Shown here: positions 1-6,922 of the stretch, in pieces
Position numbering within the stretch: the stretch's first letter is position 1
Layout of the letters: every line of letters starts with the position of its first letter
From: an uncultured Oscillospiraceae bacterium
GTDB taxonomy: Bacteria; Bacillota; Clostridia; Oscillospirales; Acutalibacteraceae
Reading direction: 5' to 3'
DNA length: 9,555 bases
Assembly: GCA_900554535.1 (NCBI GenBank)
Contig: USIA01000060.1
Span: 1 to 9,555, forward strand
Position numbers and translations under genes: made by a program
The notes under the pieces: model-generated
What the model saw: the letters and a program-made list of their open reading frames with translations, nothing else
What the model was told of the DNA's origin: nothing
Database searches by the model: none

Positions 1-752
1 GGGCCGGCGTATTCGGCGGCAGCCTGTTCTGCTGCTTAAACTACGACACCCAGGCGGTGGAGTTATACAATGGTTCCACGCTCCTTGGCAGCTACAGCCA
101 GGAGATCGCAAGAACCGCATCGGCGGATCTGAGGGACAATCCCTCCATGTACACGGTGGAGATGCGTATCCGTGGGAACCGGGTGCGGGTGTATTCCGGC
201 TCATCCTATACCCTGCGCTTTACGGCAACGGTCAGCGGCTTTACAGGAGGCTATGCCGGATACCGCTCGGACAACACGACCGTGTGTGAGCTTTTGCGTC
301 TGGGGGACGCCTGGACCTACGAGCCGTATGAGCGGTTTGATGTGGAGATGCCGGACGGCAGCTTTAAAAGCTACGGAAGGATATCCCGCACGAACTGCAC
401 CTGGGATGAGGAGTTCCAGGTATTCACGCTGACCTCCGATGTGGAGGAAACCTCCACCCGGAGCGAGGACATCTCCCTGGATTATGATTTCTTTCACTCC
501 GACCTGCTGGAGATTTCCTGCGGCGGGAACTACACGGCAAAGGTCATACCGAAGGACATCAACATCTGGATATCCCGGCTGTTCCTTGGAGACGCGGACG
601 GCTTTTCCATCCTCTACTACCAGGACGTGGATTCCCTCATCTATTGGGCAAACCAGGCGGCGTACCGCTGGAAGCTCCGGGGGATGTGTATGTGGTCTTT
701 GGGGCAGGAGGATATGCGGCTGTGGGAATGGCTGCCGAAGCAAACAGAATAA
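1..752 (+). CDS. Phage tail-associated protein, C-terminal part, GH18-like end (5'-partial)
   Basis: The reading frame is open from base 3 at the window edge to TAA at 750-752, so the gene starts upstream. The GTG at 57 is only an internal codon with no SD site. The first part (to about base 400) is rich in beta-strand-like and aromatic residues, with segments such as RVRVYSGS and GFTGGYAGYRSD that resemble a concanavalin/LamG-like sandwich. The last 40 residues (YYQDVDSLIYWAN, then MWSLGQEDMRLWEWLP) closely resemble the end of glycoside hydrolase 18 barrels (WSLGQEDxRLW). Position just before the holin and endolysin fits a tail or baseplate protein that binds or locally degrades cell wall or surface glycan. 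The GH18 catalytic DxxDxDxE motif is not in the window, so activity cannot be judged. The phage structural role rests mostly on context. Confidence 0.6.
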   Translation, partial: AGVFGGSLFCCLNYDTQAVELYNGSTLLGSYSQEIARTASADLRDNPSMYTVEMRIRGNRVRVYSGSSYTLRFTATVSGFTGGYAGYRSDNTTVCELLRLGDAWTYEPYERFDVEMPDGSFKSYGRISRTNCTWDEEFQVFTLTSDVEETSTRSEDISLDYDFFHSDLLEISCGGNYTAKVIPKDINIWISRLFLGDADGFSILYYQDVDSLIYWANQAAYRWKLRGMCMWSLGQEDMRLWEWLPKQTE

Positions 753-775
753 CTTACGGGAACTGGCGACTGTCC

Positions 776-795
776 TGCGGGGCGGCCGCTTTTTT
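776..795 (+). terminator. Weak terminator-like hairpin before the holin
   Basis: GCGG (777-780) can pair with CCGC (786-789) across a five-base loop, followed directly by six T (790-795). The stem is only four GC pairs, so this could be a leaky terminator or attenuator between the tail genes and the lysis cassette, or chance. The 80-bp gap contains nothing else I recognise apart from the holin SD site. Confidence 0.3.
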
Positions 796-832
796 CATAC
801 ACAAAACCATTTCAAGAAACGGAGGTATCAAC

Positions 833-1246
833 ATGAAGGAACTTTGGAACACGGCGCAGGTGATCTTTGCCGCCATCGGCGGATGGCTGGGCTACTTCCT
901 GGGCGGCTGCGACGGGCTGCTCATCGCCCTGGTAGTGTTCGTGGCGGTGGATTATGTCACGGGCGTGATGTGCGCCATCTCGGACAAGAAGCTCTCCAGT
1001 GAGGTGGGCTTTAAGGGCATCTGCCGGAAGGTGCTGATCTTCCTGCTGGTGGGGATCGCCAACATCCTGGATGTACAGGTGATTGGCACAGGCAGCGTCC
1101 TTCGCACGGCGGTCATCTTCTTTTACCTCTCCAACGAGGGCGTGAGCCTTCTGGAGAATGCGGCGCACTTGGGACTCCCTGTGCCGGAGAAGATGAAGGA
1201 CATCCTGGCACAGCTCCATGACCGGGCGGAAAAGGAGGAAAATTAA
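833..1246 (+). CDS. Phage holin (phage_holin_4 / TcdE-like family)
   Basis: A small hydrophobic protein of 137 residues that would form pores in the cytoplasmic membrane and release the endolysin encoded next to it. The ATG at 833 is preferred over upstream in-frame starts because a GGAGG (821-825) lies 7 bases before it; a longer reading would run into the tail gene. There are three to four hydrophobic segments (about residues 8-24, 28-48, 65-78 and 87-104). The motifs VDYVTGV after the second segment and FYLSNEGVSLLEN in the fourth are typical of the phage_holin_4 family, which includes clostridial TcdE-type holins. The C-terminus is charged (HDRAEKEEN), as is usual for holins. The stop codon abuts the amidase ATG, so the two genes are co-transcribed as a lysis cassette. 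Confidence 0.88.
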   Translation: MKELWNTAQVIFAAIGGWLGYFLGGCDGLLIALVVFVAVDYVTGVMCAISDKKLSSEVGFKGICRKVLIFLLVGIANILDVQVIGTGSVLRTAVIFFYLSNEGVSLLENAAHLGLPVPEKMKDILAQLHDRAEKEEN

Positions 1247-2188
1247 ATGGCTTACACAAACAGTTCACTGGTATCTTACACGAAACTCAGCCCCAATCAC
1301 TCTGGGCTGCGAACACACAGCATCGACCGCATTACGCCCCACTGCGTGGTGGGGCAATGCTCGGTGGAGACGCTGGGAAATATCTTCCTGCCGACTTCCA
1401 GGCAGGCAAGCTGTAACTACGGCATCGGCGTGGACGGCCGTGTGGGAATGTATGTGGAGGAGAAAAACCGTTCCTGGTGTTCCTCCTCCAGCGCCAACGA
1501 CCAGCGGGCGGTCACTATCGAGTGCGCGTCTGACACCACGGAGCCGTATGCGTTTAAGGATGTGGTCTATCAGAAGCTGATTACTCTTTGCGTGGATATC
1601 TGCAAGCGAAACGGCAAGAAAAAGCTCCTCTGGCTGGGTGATAAAGACAAGACGCTCAGTTATGAACCGAAGTCTGATGAGATGGTGCTGACCGTCCATC
1701 GCTGGTTTGCCAACAAGTCCTGCCCCGGAAACTGGATGTATGCCAGGATGGGCGATCTGGCAGAGAAGGTCACGGCACAGCTTGGCGGCAGTTCCGGCAG
1801 TACAGGGACATCGACAACGCAGCTTTACCGTGTCCGAAAGACCTGGTCTGACAGCAAATCGCAGAAAGGCGCATACAAAATCCTCGCCAATGCCAAGAAG
1901 TGCGCTGACGCCAATCCGGGATATAGTGTGTTTGATGTAAATGGCGTAAACATCTACACATCGAAAACAACAACTGTCGAGGTTCCGTTCCTTGTAAAGG
2001 TCAGCATTTCTGATCTGAACATCCGTAAAGGCCCTGGGACCGACTATGCCAAGACCGGGAAGTTCACCGGCAAAGGCGTGTTCACCATCCTTGAGGTGAA
2101 GTCCGGCAAAGGCTCCACAGCAGGCTGGGGACGGCTCAAATCCGGCGCAGGGTGGATCTCGCTTGACTACGCAGAAAAAATTTCATAA
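1247..2188 (+). CDS. N-acetylmuramoyl-L-alanine amidase endolysin with SH3-type C-terminus
   Basis: A 313-residue endolysin expected to cut the bond between N-acetylmuramic acid and L-alanine of peptidoglycan. The N-terminal ~175 residues form an Amidase_2/PGRP-like domain. Probable zinc ligands are His32 (ITPHCVVGQ), His151 and Cys159 (HRWFANKSCPG). NYGIGVDG and VTIECAS are further family motifs. A Gly/Ser/Thr-rich linker (about 179-192) leads to a segment starting at Tyr194 (YRVRKTWSDSKSQKGAYK) that I recall as recurrent in clostridial cell-wall hydrolases. A bacterial SH3-like wall-binding domain follows from about 248 to 312 (LNIRKGPGTDY, GWGRLKSGAGWISLDY). There is no signal peptide, consistent with export through the holin. 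The ATG follows the holin TAA directly and has GGAGG at 1234-1238. The gene is followed by a strong terminator. Confidence 0.93.
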   Translation: MAYTNSSLVSYTKLSPNHSGLRTHSIDRITPHCVVGQCSVETLGNIFLPTSRQASCNYGIGVDGRVGMYVEEKNRSWCSSSSANDQRAVTIECASDTTEPYAFKDVVYQKLITLCVDICKRNGKKKLLWLGDKDKTLSYEPKSDEMVLTVHRWFANKSCPGNWMYARMGDLAEKVTAQLGGSSGSTGTSTTQLYRVRKTWSDSKSQKGAYKILANAKKCADANPGYSVFDVNGVNIYTSKTTTVEVPFLVKVSISDLNIRKGPGTDYAKTGKFTGKGVFTILEVKSGKGSTAGWGRLKSGAGWISLDYAEKIS

Positions 2189-2205
2189 CAGACACTACAG
2201 CAAAA

Positions 2206-2252
2206 CCCGTGTGCAATCGGTTCACCTGATCGACTGCACACGGGCTTTTTTT
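2206..2252 (+). terminator. Strong rho-independent terminator of the lysis operon
   Basis: A perfect 10-bp stem, CCCGTGTGCA (2206-2215) with TGCACACGGG (2235-2244), is followed by C and seven T (2246-2252). The 19-base loop contains a further partial pairing (ATCGG with CCTGAT). It begins 18 bases after the amidase stop codon and separates the late phage genes from the recombinase cassette. Confidence 0.92.
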
Positions 2253-2316
2253 GTCCGCTGAAATCCCCAGCTTCTGTCCTTTCAGAGGTAGAAGGTTACA
2301 GATTGGAGGGACAGCG

Positions 2317-2727
2317 GTGACAAATGAACAGAGAATGATTGTATCCGCTCTCCGGGTACAGGGCATGGGCTATGGCGCAATCGCCCGGAAAGTCGGGATT
2401 TCGGAAAATACAGTAAAATCCTTCTGCCGCAGGAACGCACAGAAAGAGGAGAAAACGCTGGTCGGTAATGATGGAGAACATCTCTGCTTATGCTGCGGAG
2501 CGCCTGTGGCACAGAACGCCGGCCGGAAGGAAAAGAAGTTCTGCTCTGACAAGTGCAGGAACAGATGGTGGAATGCACACCTCGATCAGGTTGACCGCAG
2601 GGCGGTGAGACAGATTACCTGTGTCGGATGCGGGAAAACTTTCTCGGTCTACGGGCAGGCGGCGAGGAAGTACTGCAGCCATGAGTGCTATATCCGGCAC
2701 CGGTTCGGAGGCGACGCGGATGAGTAA
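2317..2727 (+). CDS. Helix-turn-helix protein with two zinc ribbons (phage/element regulator)
   Basis: A protein of 136 residues. I choose GTG 2317 because GGAGGG (2305-2310) lies 6 bases upstream; a longer in-frame reading from TTG 2251 would begin inside the terminator T-run and has no SD site. Residues 17-38 (MGYGAIARKVGISENTVKSFCRR) form a resolvase/sigma-like helix-turn-helix. Two cysteine clusters follow: C57/C59/C60 with C76/C80, and C102/C105 with C120/C124 (CVGCG, YCSHEC), each suited to bind one zinc. Small proteins of this build are, to my knowledge, often found before serine recombinases in Clostridia prophages and are annotated loosely as sigma-70-like or HTH proteins. Its 3' end overlaps the next gene by 8 bp. 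The likely role is DNA-binding control of the recombinases, or a recombination accessory factor; neither is proven by sequence. Confidence 0.75.
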   Translation: MTNEQRMIVSALRVQGMGYGAIARKVGISENTVKSFCRRNAQKEEKTLVGNDGEHLCLCCGAPVAQNAGRKEKKFCSDKCRNRWWNAHLDQVDRRAVRQITCVGCGKTFSVYGQAARKYCSHECYIRHRFGGDADE

Positions 2728-2890
2728 GGAGCAGATGAGACAGGAAAAGCTCTACCAGGCGACCATGAGCATGGTCAGGCGGATGCTTGCGGAGGGGCTT
2801 ATCACCGAGGAAGAGTACCGTCAGATTGATACAATGTTCCTGGAAAAATACCACCCTCTTTTCGGCACATTATTCTCCGAAATCTGTTGA
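2720..2890 (+). CDS. Small SHOCT-domain-like protein
   Basis: A 56-residue protein. The ATG at 2720 lies inside the end of the upstream HTH/zinc-ribbon gene (8-bp overlap, other frame), so translation is probably coupled. The central and C-terminal part (MVRRMLAEGLITEEEYRQIDTMFLEKY) matches the SHOCT pattern: a short helix, then GLITEEEY and a second helix, a module usually seen at protein C-termini and thought to mediate oligomerisation or protein contacts. Here it is almost the whole protein, preceded by a charged start (MSKEQMRQEKLYQ). Location between the regulator and the recombinases suggests an accessory role in integration or excision; this is inference. Confidence 0.72.
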   Translation: MSKEQMRQEKLYQATMSMVRRMLAEGLITEEEYRQIDTMFLEKYHPLFGTLFSEIC

Positions 2891-2940
2891 CTTTACAGCC
2901 TTTTAGAGTGATGTATGGTAGCGGAAAGGAGCGTGATTTC

Positions 2941-4296
2941 ATGCCGAATTTAAGGAGAATCGAAGCGGCAGTTCCCGCCATCCGGGAAAAGAAAAAGGTG
3001 GCCGCTTACGCCAGGGTGTCCATGCAGTCGGAACGGATGCTCCACTCCCTTTCCGCGCAGGTGAGTTATTACAGCGGGCTGATCCAGAAGAACCCAGACT
3101 GGGAATATGCCGGGGTCTACGCAGACGATTTTATTTCCGGCACCAACACAGTAAAGCGTGATGAGTTCAAGCGGATGCTTGCCGACTGCGAGGCCGGCAA
3201 GATCGACATCATCCTGACAAAGAGCATCTCGCGGTTTGCCAGGAATACGGTGGATCTTCTGGAAACGGTGCGGCATTTGAAGGATTTAGGCGTTGAGGTG
3301 CAGTTCGAGAAAGAACGCATACGCTCGATGGACGGGGACGGCGAACTGATGCTGACCATCCTGGCGTCCTTTGCCCAGGAGGAGAGCCGCAGCATTTCTG
3401 ATAATGTGAAATGGGGTATCCGAAAGCGGATGCAGAACGGCATCCCCAACGGCCACTTCCGCATCTACGGTTATCGATGGGAGAGTGACGAACTGGTCAT
3501 TGTACCGGAGGAGGCGGAAATCGTAAAGCGAATCTTCCAGAACTTTCTGGACGGAAAATCCCGGTTGGAAACCGAGCGGGAGCTTGCCGCCGAGGGCATC
3601 ACAACCAGGGACGGCTGCCGTTGGGCGGATTCCAACATCAAGGTGGTACTGACCAATGTGACCTACACGGGAAACCTTCTTCTGCAGAAGGAGTTTGTGG
3701 CAGATCCCATCTCAAAACAGAAGAAAAAGAACCGTGGGGAGCTTCCGCAGTATTATGTGGAGGATACGCATCCCGCCATCATCGACAAGGCGACCTTCGA
3801 CTTTGTGCAGGAGGAGATGGCAAGGCGCAGGGAGATGGGACCGTTGGCCAATAAGAGCCTGAACACTTCCTGCTTTACGGGCAAAATCAAATGTCCCTAC
3901 TGTGGGCAGAGCTATATGCACAATAAGCGTGTAAAAAATGGAAATATTCAGGAGTTCTGGAACTGCGGCAGCAAGAAGAAAAAGAAAATAGGCGCGGGCT
4001 GTCCCGTGGGCGGCACCATCAACCATAAAAACATGGTCAGGGTCTGCACAGAAGTTCTGAAGCTTGATGAGTTTGACGAATCTGTCTTTCTGGAACAGGT
4101 AGACCATATCGATGTGCCGGAGCGTTATACGCTGGAGTTCCACATGGCAGACAGCAGCGTGATAACAAAAGACTGCCCGAACACCGGGCATCAGGACTGC
4201 TGGACGCCGGAGCGGCGGGCTGCAAAGGCGGAATTTATGAGAAAGGAAATGGCGAGGAGAAAGGAGCGGAAAGACGAATGGCGCAGAGAAAAGTAA
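2941..4296 (+). CDS. Large serine recombinase 1 (site-specific integrase family)
   Basis: A 451-residue serine integrase/resolvase acting on DNA att sites. The N-terminal catalytic domain (about 19-165) has the nucleophile Ser27 in YARVS and the motifs SRFARNTVD and FAQEESRSIS. A Recombinase domain (about 185-300) and a zinc ribbon with C318/C321/C342/C354 (CPYCGQSY, WNC) follow. The C-terminus is short and very basic (RRAAKAEFMRKEMARRKERK) and lacks the long coiled-coil seen in recombinase 2. ATG 2941 has AAGGAG at 2926-2931 with a 9-base gap. An alternative TTG at 2887, overlapping the upstream stop, would add 18 residues but has no SD site. The gene is the third of four packed genes. It may work together with recombinase 2 or be the ancestral duplicate. 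Confidence 0.92.
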   Translation: MPNLRRIEAAVPAIREKKKVAAYARVSMQSERMLHSLSAQVSYYSGLIQKNPDWEYAGVYADDFISGTNTVKRDEFKRMLADCEAGKIDIILTKSISRFARNTVDLLETVRHLKDLGVEVQFEKERIRSMDGDGELMLTILASFAQEESRSISDNVKWGIRKRMQNGIPNGHFRIYGYRWESDELVIVPEEAEIVKRIFQNFLDGKSRLETERELAAEGITTRDGCRWADSNIKVVLTNVTYTGNLLLQKEFVADPISKQKKKNRGELPQYYVEDTHPAIIDKATFDFVQEEMARRREMGPLANKSLNTSCFTGKIKCPYCGQSYMHNKRVKNGNIQEFWNCGSKKKKKIGAGCPVGGTINHKNMVRVCTEVLKLDEFDESVFLEQVDHIDVPERYTLEFHMADSSVITKDCPNTGHQDCWTPERRAAKAEFMRKEMARRKERKDEWRREK

Positions 4297-5849
4297 CGGC
4301 GATTCCGGCGACCATTAAAAAATACACGGCTGTTCCCATCGGCAGCAAGCGGAAACGCCGGGTTGCCGGGTATGCCCGCGTCTCCACTGACCATGAGGAT
4401 CAAGTCACCAGTTACGAAGCGCAGGTGGACTATTACACGAATTACATCAAGGGACGGGACGATTGGGAGTTTGTTTCTATCTATACGGACGAAGGGATCT
4501 CCGCAACGAACACCCGCCGGCGCGAAGGCTTCAAGGCGATGGTGGCGGATGCCCTTGCCGGAAAGATCGACCTCATTGTCACAAAAAGTGTCAGCCGGTT
4601 CGCCAGAAATACTGTAGACAGCCTGACCACTGTGCGGATGCTGAAGGAAAAAGGCGTGGAAATCTACTTTGAAAAGGAAAATATCTGGACGATGGACGCC
4701 AAGGGCGAGCTGCTCATTACCATCATGTCCAGCCTTGCCCAGGAGGAGAGCCGAAGCATTTCGGAGAATACCACCTGGGGGCAGCGGAAGCGGTTCGCAG
4801 ACGGCAGGGCGAGCGTAGCCTATAAGCGGTTCCTGGGCTATGACCGGGGTCCCAACGGCGGCTTTGTGGTCAACCAGGAACAGGCAAAGACTGTCAAGCT
4901 GATCTACAAACTGTTTCTGGACGGCCTGACCTGCCACGCCATCGCAAAAGAACTGACGGGGCGGAAACTGCCGACTCCGGGCGGCAAAGCAGTCTGGAGC
5001 CAGACTACCGTCCGCAGCATCCTTACCAATGAGAAATACAAAGGCGACGCCCTCCTGCAGAAGGAGTTCACAGTGGACTTCCTTCAGAAGAAAACAAAAA
5101 AGAATGAGGGTGAAGTACCGCAGTATTATGTGGAGGGCAACCATGAGGCTATCATCGATCCGATAACCTTCGATTATGTCCAGGCAGAGATGGCAAGACG
5201 GACAAAGGACAAGCACCGCTACAGCGGCGTGAGTATATTCTCTTCTAAAATCAAGTGCGGTGAATGCGGCTGCTGGTACGGCTCGAAGGTATGGCATTCC
5301 ACAGATAAATACCGCCGGGTCATCTACCAGTGTAACCACAAGTACAAAGGCGGAAAGCCCTGCAGTACGCCCCATGTCACAGAAAATCAGGTCAAAGACG
5401 CATTTGTCCGGGCGGTCAATATTTTGCTTTCAGAGAAGGAAGAATTGTCCGCCAATGCGCAGATGGTCATCGCCATGCTGTGCGACAGCGCAGAGCTGGA
5501 GAAACGGCAGGCGGAACTGAAGGAAGAATTGGAGGTTGTGGTGGGACTGGTGGAGCGGTGTGTTGCAGAGAACGCCCGTGTCGCCCTTGACCAGGACGAA
5601 TACACCGAGCGTTACAATGGGCTGGTCAGCCGCTATGAAGCAGTCAAAGGACAGTACGATGAGATCACCCAGGCGATTGCGGATAAAGCCGACCGCAGAA
5701 AGCTGTTGGAGCAGTTTCTTCAGACATTGGAGACACAGGATACAATTACAGAATTTGACGAACGGCTGTGGTCGAGTCTTGTGGATTTCGTCACGGTATA
5801 TAGTGAGAAGGACATCCGGGTGACCTTTAAGGATGGGACGGAGATATAA
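4278..5849 (+). CDS. Large serine recombinase 2 (site-specific integrase, coiled-coil type)
   Basis: A 523-residue large serine recombinase. The catalytic domain (about 29-175) carries Ser36 in YARVSTD, plus SRFARNTVDS and LAQEESRSISE. The Recombinase domain spans about 195-300. The zinc ribbon has C327/C330/C352/C362 (CGECGCWYG, YQCNHKYKGGKPC). It is followed by a long Glu/Lys/Leu-rich coiled-coil stretch (about 375-480), the part that in serine integrases controls synapsis and direction. ATG 4278 lies within the end of recombinase 1 (19-bp overlap, different frame), with AAGGAG at 4261-4266. The two proteins share the segment PQYYVE and most catalytic motifs, so they are paralogues. This is the last gene of the element; its position next to a broken tnpV fits an integrase gene adjoining its attachment site. 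Confidence 0.94.
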   Translation: MAQRKVTAIPATIKKYTAVPIGSKRKRRVAGYARVSTDHEDQVTSYEAQVDYYTNYIKGRDDWEFVSIYTDEGISATNTRRREGFKAMVADALAGKIDLIVTKSVSRFARNTVDSLTTVRMLKEKGVEIYFEKENIWTMDAKGELLITIMSSLAQEESRSISENTTWGQRKRFADGRASVAYKRFLGYDRGPNGGFVVNQEQAKTVKLIYKLFLDGLTCHAIAKELTGRKLPTPGGKAVWSQTTVRSILTNEKYKGDALLQKEFTVDFLQKKTKKNEGEVPQYYVEGNHEAIIDPITFDYVQAEMARRTKDKHRYSGVSIFSSKIKCGECGCWYGSKVWHSTDKYRRVIYQCNHKYKGGKPCSTPHVTENQVKDAFVRAVNILLSEKEELSANAQMVIAMLCDSAELEKRQAELKEELEVVVGLVERCVAENARVALDQDEYTERYNGLVSRYEAVKGQYDEITQAIADKADRRKLLEQFLQTLETQDTITEFDERLWSSLVDFVTVYSEKDIRVTFKDGTEI

Positions 5850-5866
5850 TCCTAAAGATGGTTGAC
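5850..5866. other. Candidate right attachment junction (attR) of the recombinase-bearing element
   Basis: The recombinase 2 stop codon ends at 5849, and homology to TnpV begins abruptly near 5866 (RQRYLKEHRPG) directly after an in-frame TGA at 5863-5865. A large serine recombinase gene ending at a target gene that lacks its 5' part is the expected picture of an integration endpoint. The exact crossover dinucleotide cannot be fixed from one end alone, because the partner site lies outside the window. Confidence 0.45.
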
Positions 5867-6120
5867 GGCAACGCTACCTGAAGGAACACCGGCCTGGCCT
5901 TTACAGCAGCTTGATTTTGAGCGAAAAGCTGTACCCGCACCTGTTGGAGATTGACCGGGCGGCGCGGGAGCGGATGGACGCCATGCTGCCCCGAATGATG
6001 GAGGCGGCAGGCGTCACCGAGGAACTGAAAGCCCGTGACCCCATGCGCTGGGTGGGGTTGATGAACACGCTGAAAGCGCAGGTGGAGGAAATGATTTTGA
6101 ATGAAATCATTAACGAATAA
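5866..6120 (+). pseudogene. tnpV: TnpV-like transposon protein, 3' fragment (5' end missing)
   Basis: About 84 codons remain, from RQRYLKEHRPG through EKLYPHLLEIDRAARERMD and LKARDPMRWVGLMN to MILNEIINE and TAA. This matches the C-terminal two thirds of TnpV proteins from Tn4451-like and other Clostridia mobile elements, usually about 110-130 residues long. In-frame TGA at 5863-5865 closes the frame upstream, and the N-terminal part is absent. A TTG at 5911 is open in frame but has no SD site, so independent translation is unlikely. The fragment is probably the downstream half of a gene split by insertion of the element to its left. Function of intact TnpV is not well established. Confidence 0.72.
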
Positions 6121-6123
6121 CAT

Positions 6124-6153
6124 ACAAGGTCTCGGAAAAATCCGGGACCTTGT
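6124..6153. terminator. Hairpin after tnpV remnant, possible bidirectional terminator
   Basis: ACAAGGTCTCGG (6124-6135) pairs with CCGGGACCTTGT (6142-6153) around a 6-base A-rich loop, with a single T-G wobble. It sits 3 bases after the tnpV stop and 11 bases past the stop codon of the converging ABC permease. Neither side has a clean T-run, so it may act as a weak terminator in both directions or be a stabilising 3' hairpin. Confidence 0.5.
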
Positions 6154-6163
6154 TATACGGAGG

Positions 6164-6922
6164 TTATAATTGTTTTTTATTAAATGCCCTGATTGCTGCC
6201 GCTAAAAATATCACAGATAAAACCACTGAAATAATAAATGGAATAAGAAACTCCGTCATGGTAATCTCTCCTGAAATCAGGTCAACATTTCGTGAAGTGA
6301 GGACAACCGGGTTAAAGGCAGACAACGGTTTTACAACACTTAAAACAGAGAACAGGGCTACAATCCCGCCAGTAAACAGGATGCTTGTAAAAGTCTGCTT
6401 GAATAGAACACAACCGAGTATGAGGATGCTAAGATAGAGAAATCCAATCATCCACATAAAAAACGCAGACGGTACGACATTTGAAAGCGAAGCATCCGGC
6501 CAAAGGTAATATGTATATCCATAGGCCCCTACAAAACTCACCCAAAAACTAACCGTCATAGATACTGCTGCTACCGTGTACTTTGCCATAATCACAGATG
6601 GCCTTGCCAGTCCTTTTGTCACCAGCAGGAGCAATGTACCTTTGGAATACTCACTGGACATACAGCTTCCAAACAGAATGATAAATGCGCTAAATCCAAT
6701 GCCAGATATGTTTTTAAAGAATTGCTGCCATGCGTCAAGGGCGACAGGTTCCTCGGTGATTTCTAATCCGGCTCCAAATGCAGCTATAATTTCCGGCGTG
6801 AATTTTGCCAGGAAAGCACTGGACATTCCGAAAATTGCAAAGATTGCAAACAGGATTAAAAAGCGATAGTTTTTAAGATTTTCTACAAACTCTTTTTTTA
6901 CAAACGCAATATAGCCTTTCAT
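6164..6922 (-). CDS. ABC-2 type transporter permease (YxlG-like)
   Basis: A 252-residue integral membrane protein with six predicted helices at about residues 20-38, 74-90, 115-140, 150-172, 178-197 and 222-245. A cytoplasmic N-terminus reads MKGYIAFVKKEFVENLKNYR, typical of ABC-2 permeases, and there is a helical loop with SSEYSKGTLLLLVTKGLARP, the usual coupling region of this family. The ATG overlaps the ATPase stop codon as ATGA, and GGAGGT lies just upstream within the ATPase gene, so translation is coupled. With the ATPase it would form an exporter or immunity-type pump of unknown substrate. The stop codon lies only 11 bases from the hairpin after tnpV. Base composition is more AT-rich than the prophage genes to the left, which suggests a separate origin. 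Confidence 0.88.
   Translation of the reverse strand: MKGYIAFVKKEFVENLKNYRFLILFAIFAIFGMSSAFLAKFTPEIIAAFGAGLEITEEPVALDAWQQFFKNISGIGFSAFIILFGSCMSSEYSKGTLLLLVTKGLARPSVIMAKYTVAAVSMTVSFWVSFVGAYGYTYYLWPDASLSNVVPSAFFMWMIGFLYLSILILGCVLFKQTFTSILFTGGIVALFSVLSVVKPLSAFNPVVLTSRNVDLISGEITMTEFLIPFIISVVLSVIFLAAAIRAFNKKQL

Noticed and set aside
201..743. Open frame of 180 codons on the - strand
   Set aside because: Antisense to the tail protein, whose frame is open to the window edge and has a recognisable C-terminus. No SD site or domain.
782..789. GCGGCCGC palindrome as a regulatory site
   Set aside because: An 8-bp GC palindrome in GC-rich DNA is readily explained as part of the weak hairpin; no second copy or context supports an operator.
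644..832. Longer N-terminus for the holin (start at 644)
   Set aside because: It would overlap the tail gene for over 100 bases and adds a non-membrane sequence unlike holins; ATG 833 has a well-placed GGAGG.
812..1219. Open frame of 135 codons on the - strand
   Set aside because: Antisense to the holin, which has a clear SD site, membrane helices and family motifs.
2251..2316. Upstream TTG start of the HTH/zinc-ribbon gene
   Set aside because: It begins within the T-run of the terminator and lacks an SD site; GTG 2317 follows GGAGGG.
3712..4191. Open frame of 159 codons on the - strand
   Set aside because: Antisense to the zinc-ribbon region of recombinase 1, with no support of its own.
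4191..5375. Long open frame of 394 codons on the - strand
   Set aside because: It lies entirely antisense to the two serine recombinases, whose motifs are intact. Its translation shows no domain pattern and it has no convincing SD site; GC-rich third positions keep the antisense frame open.
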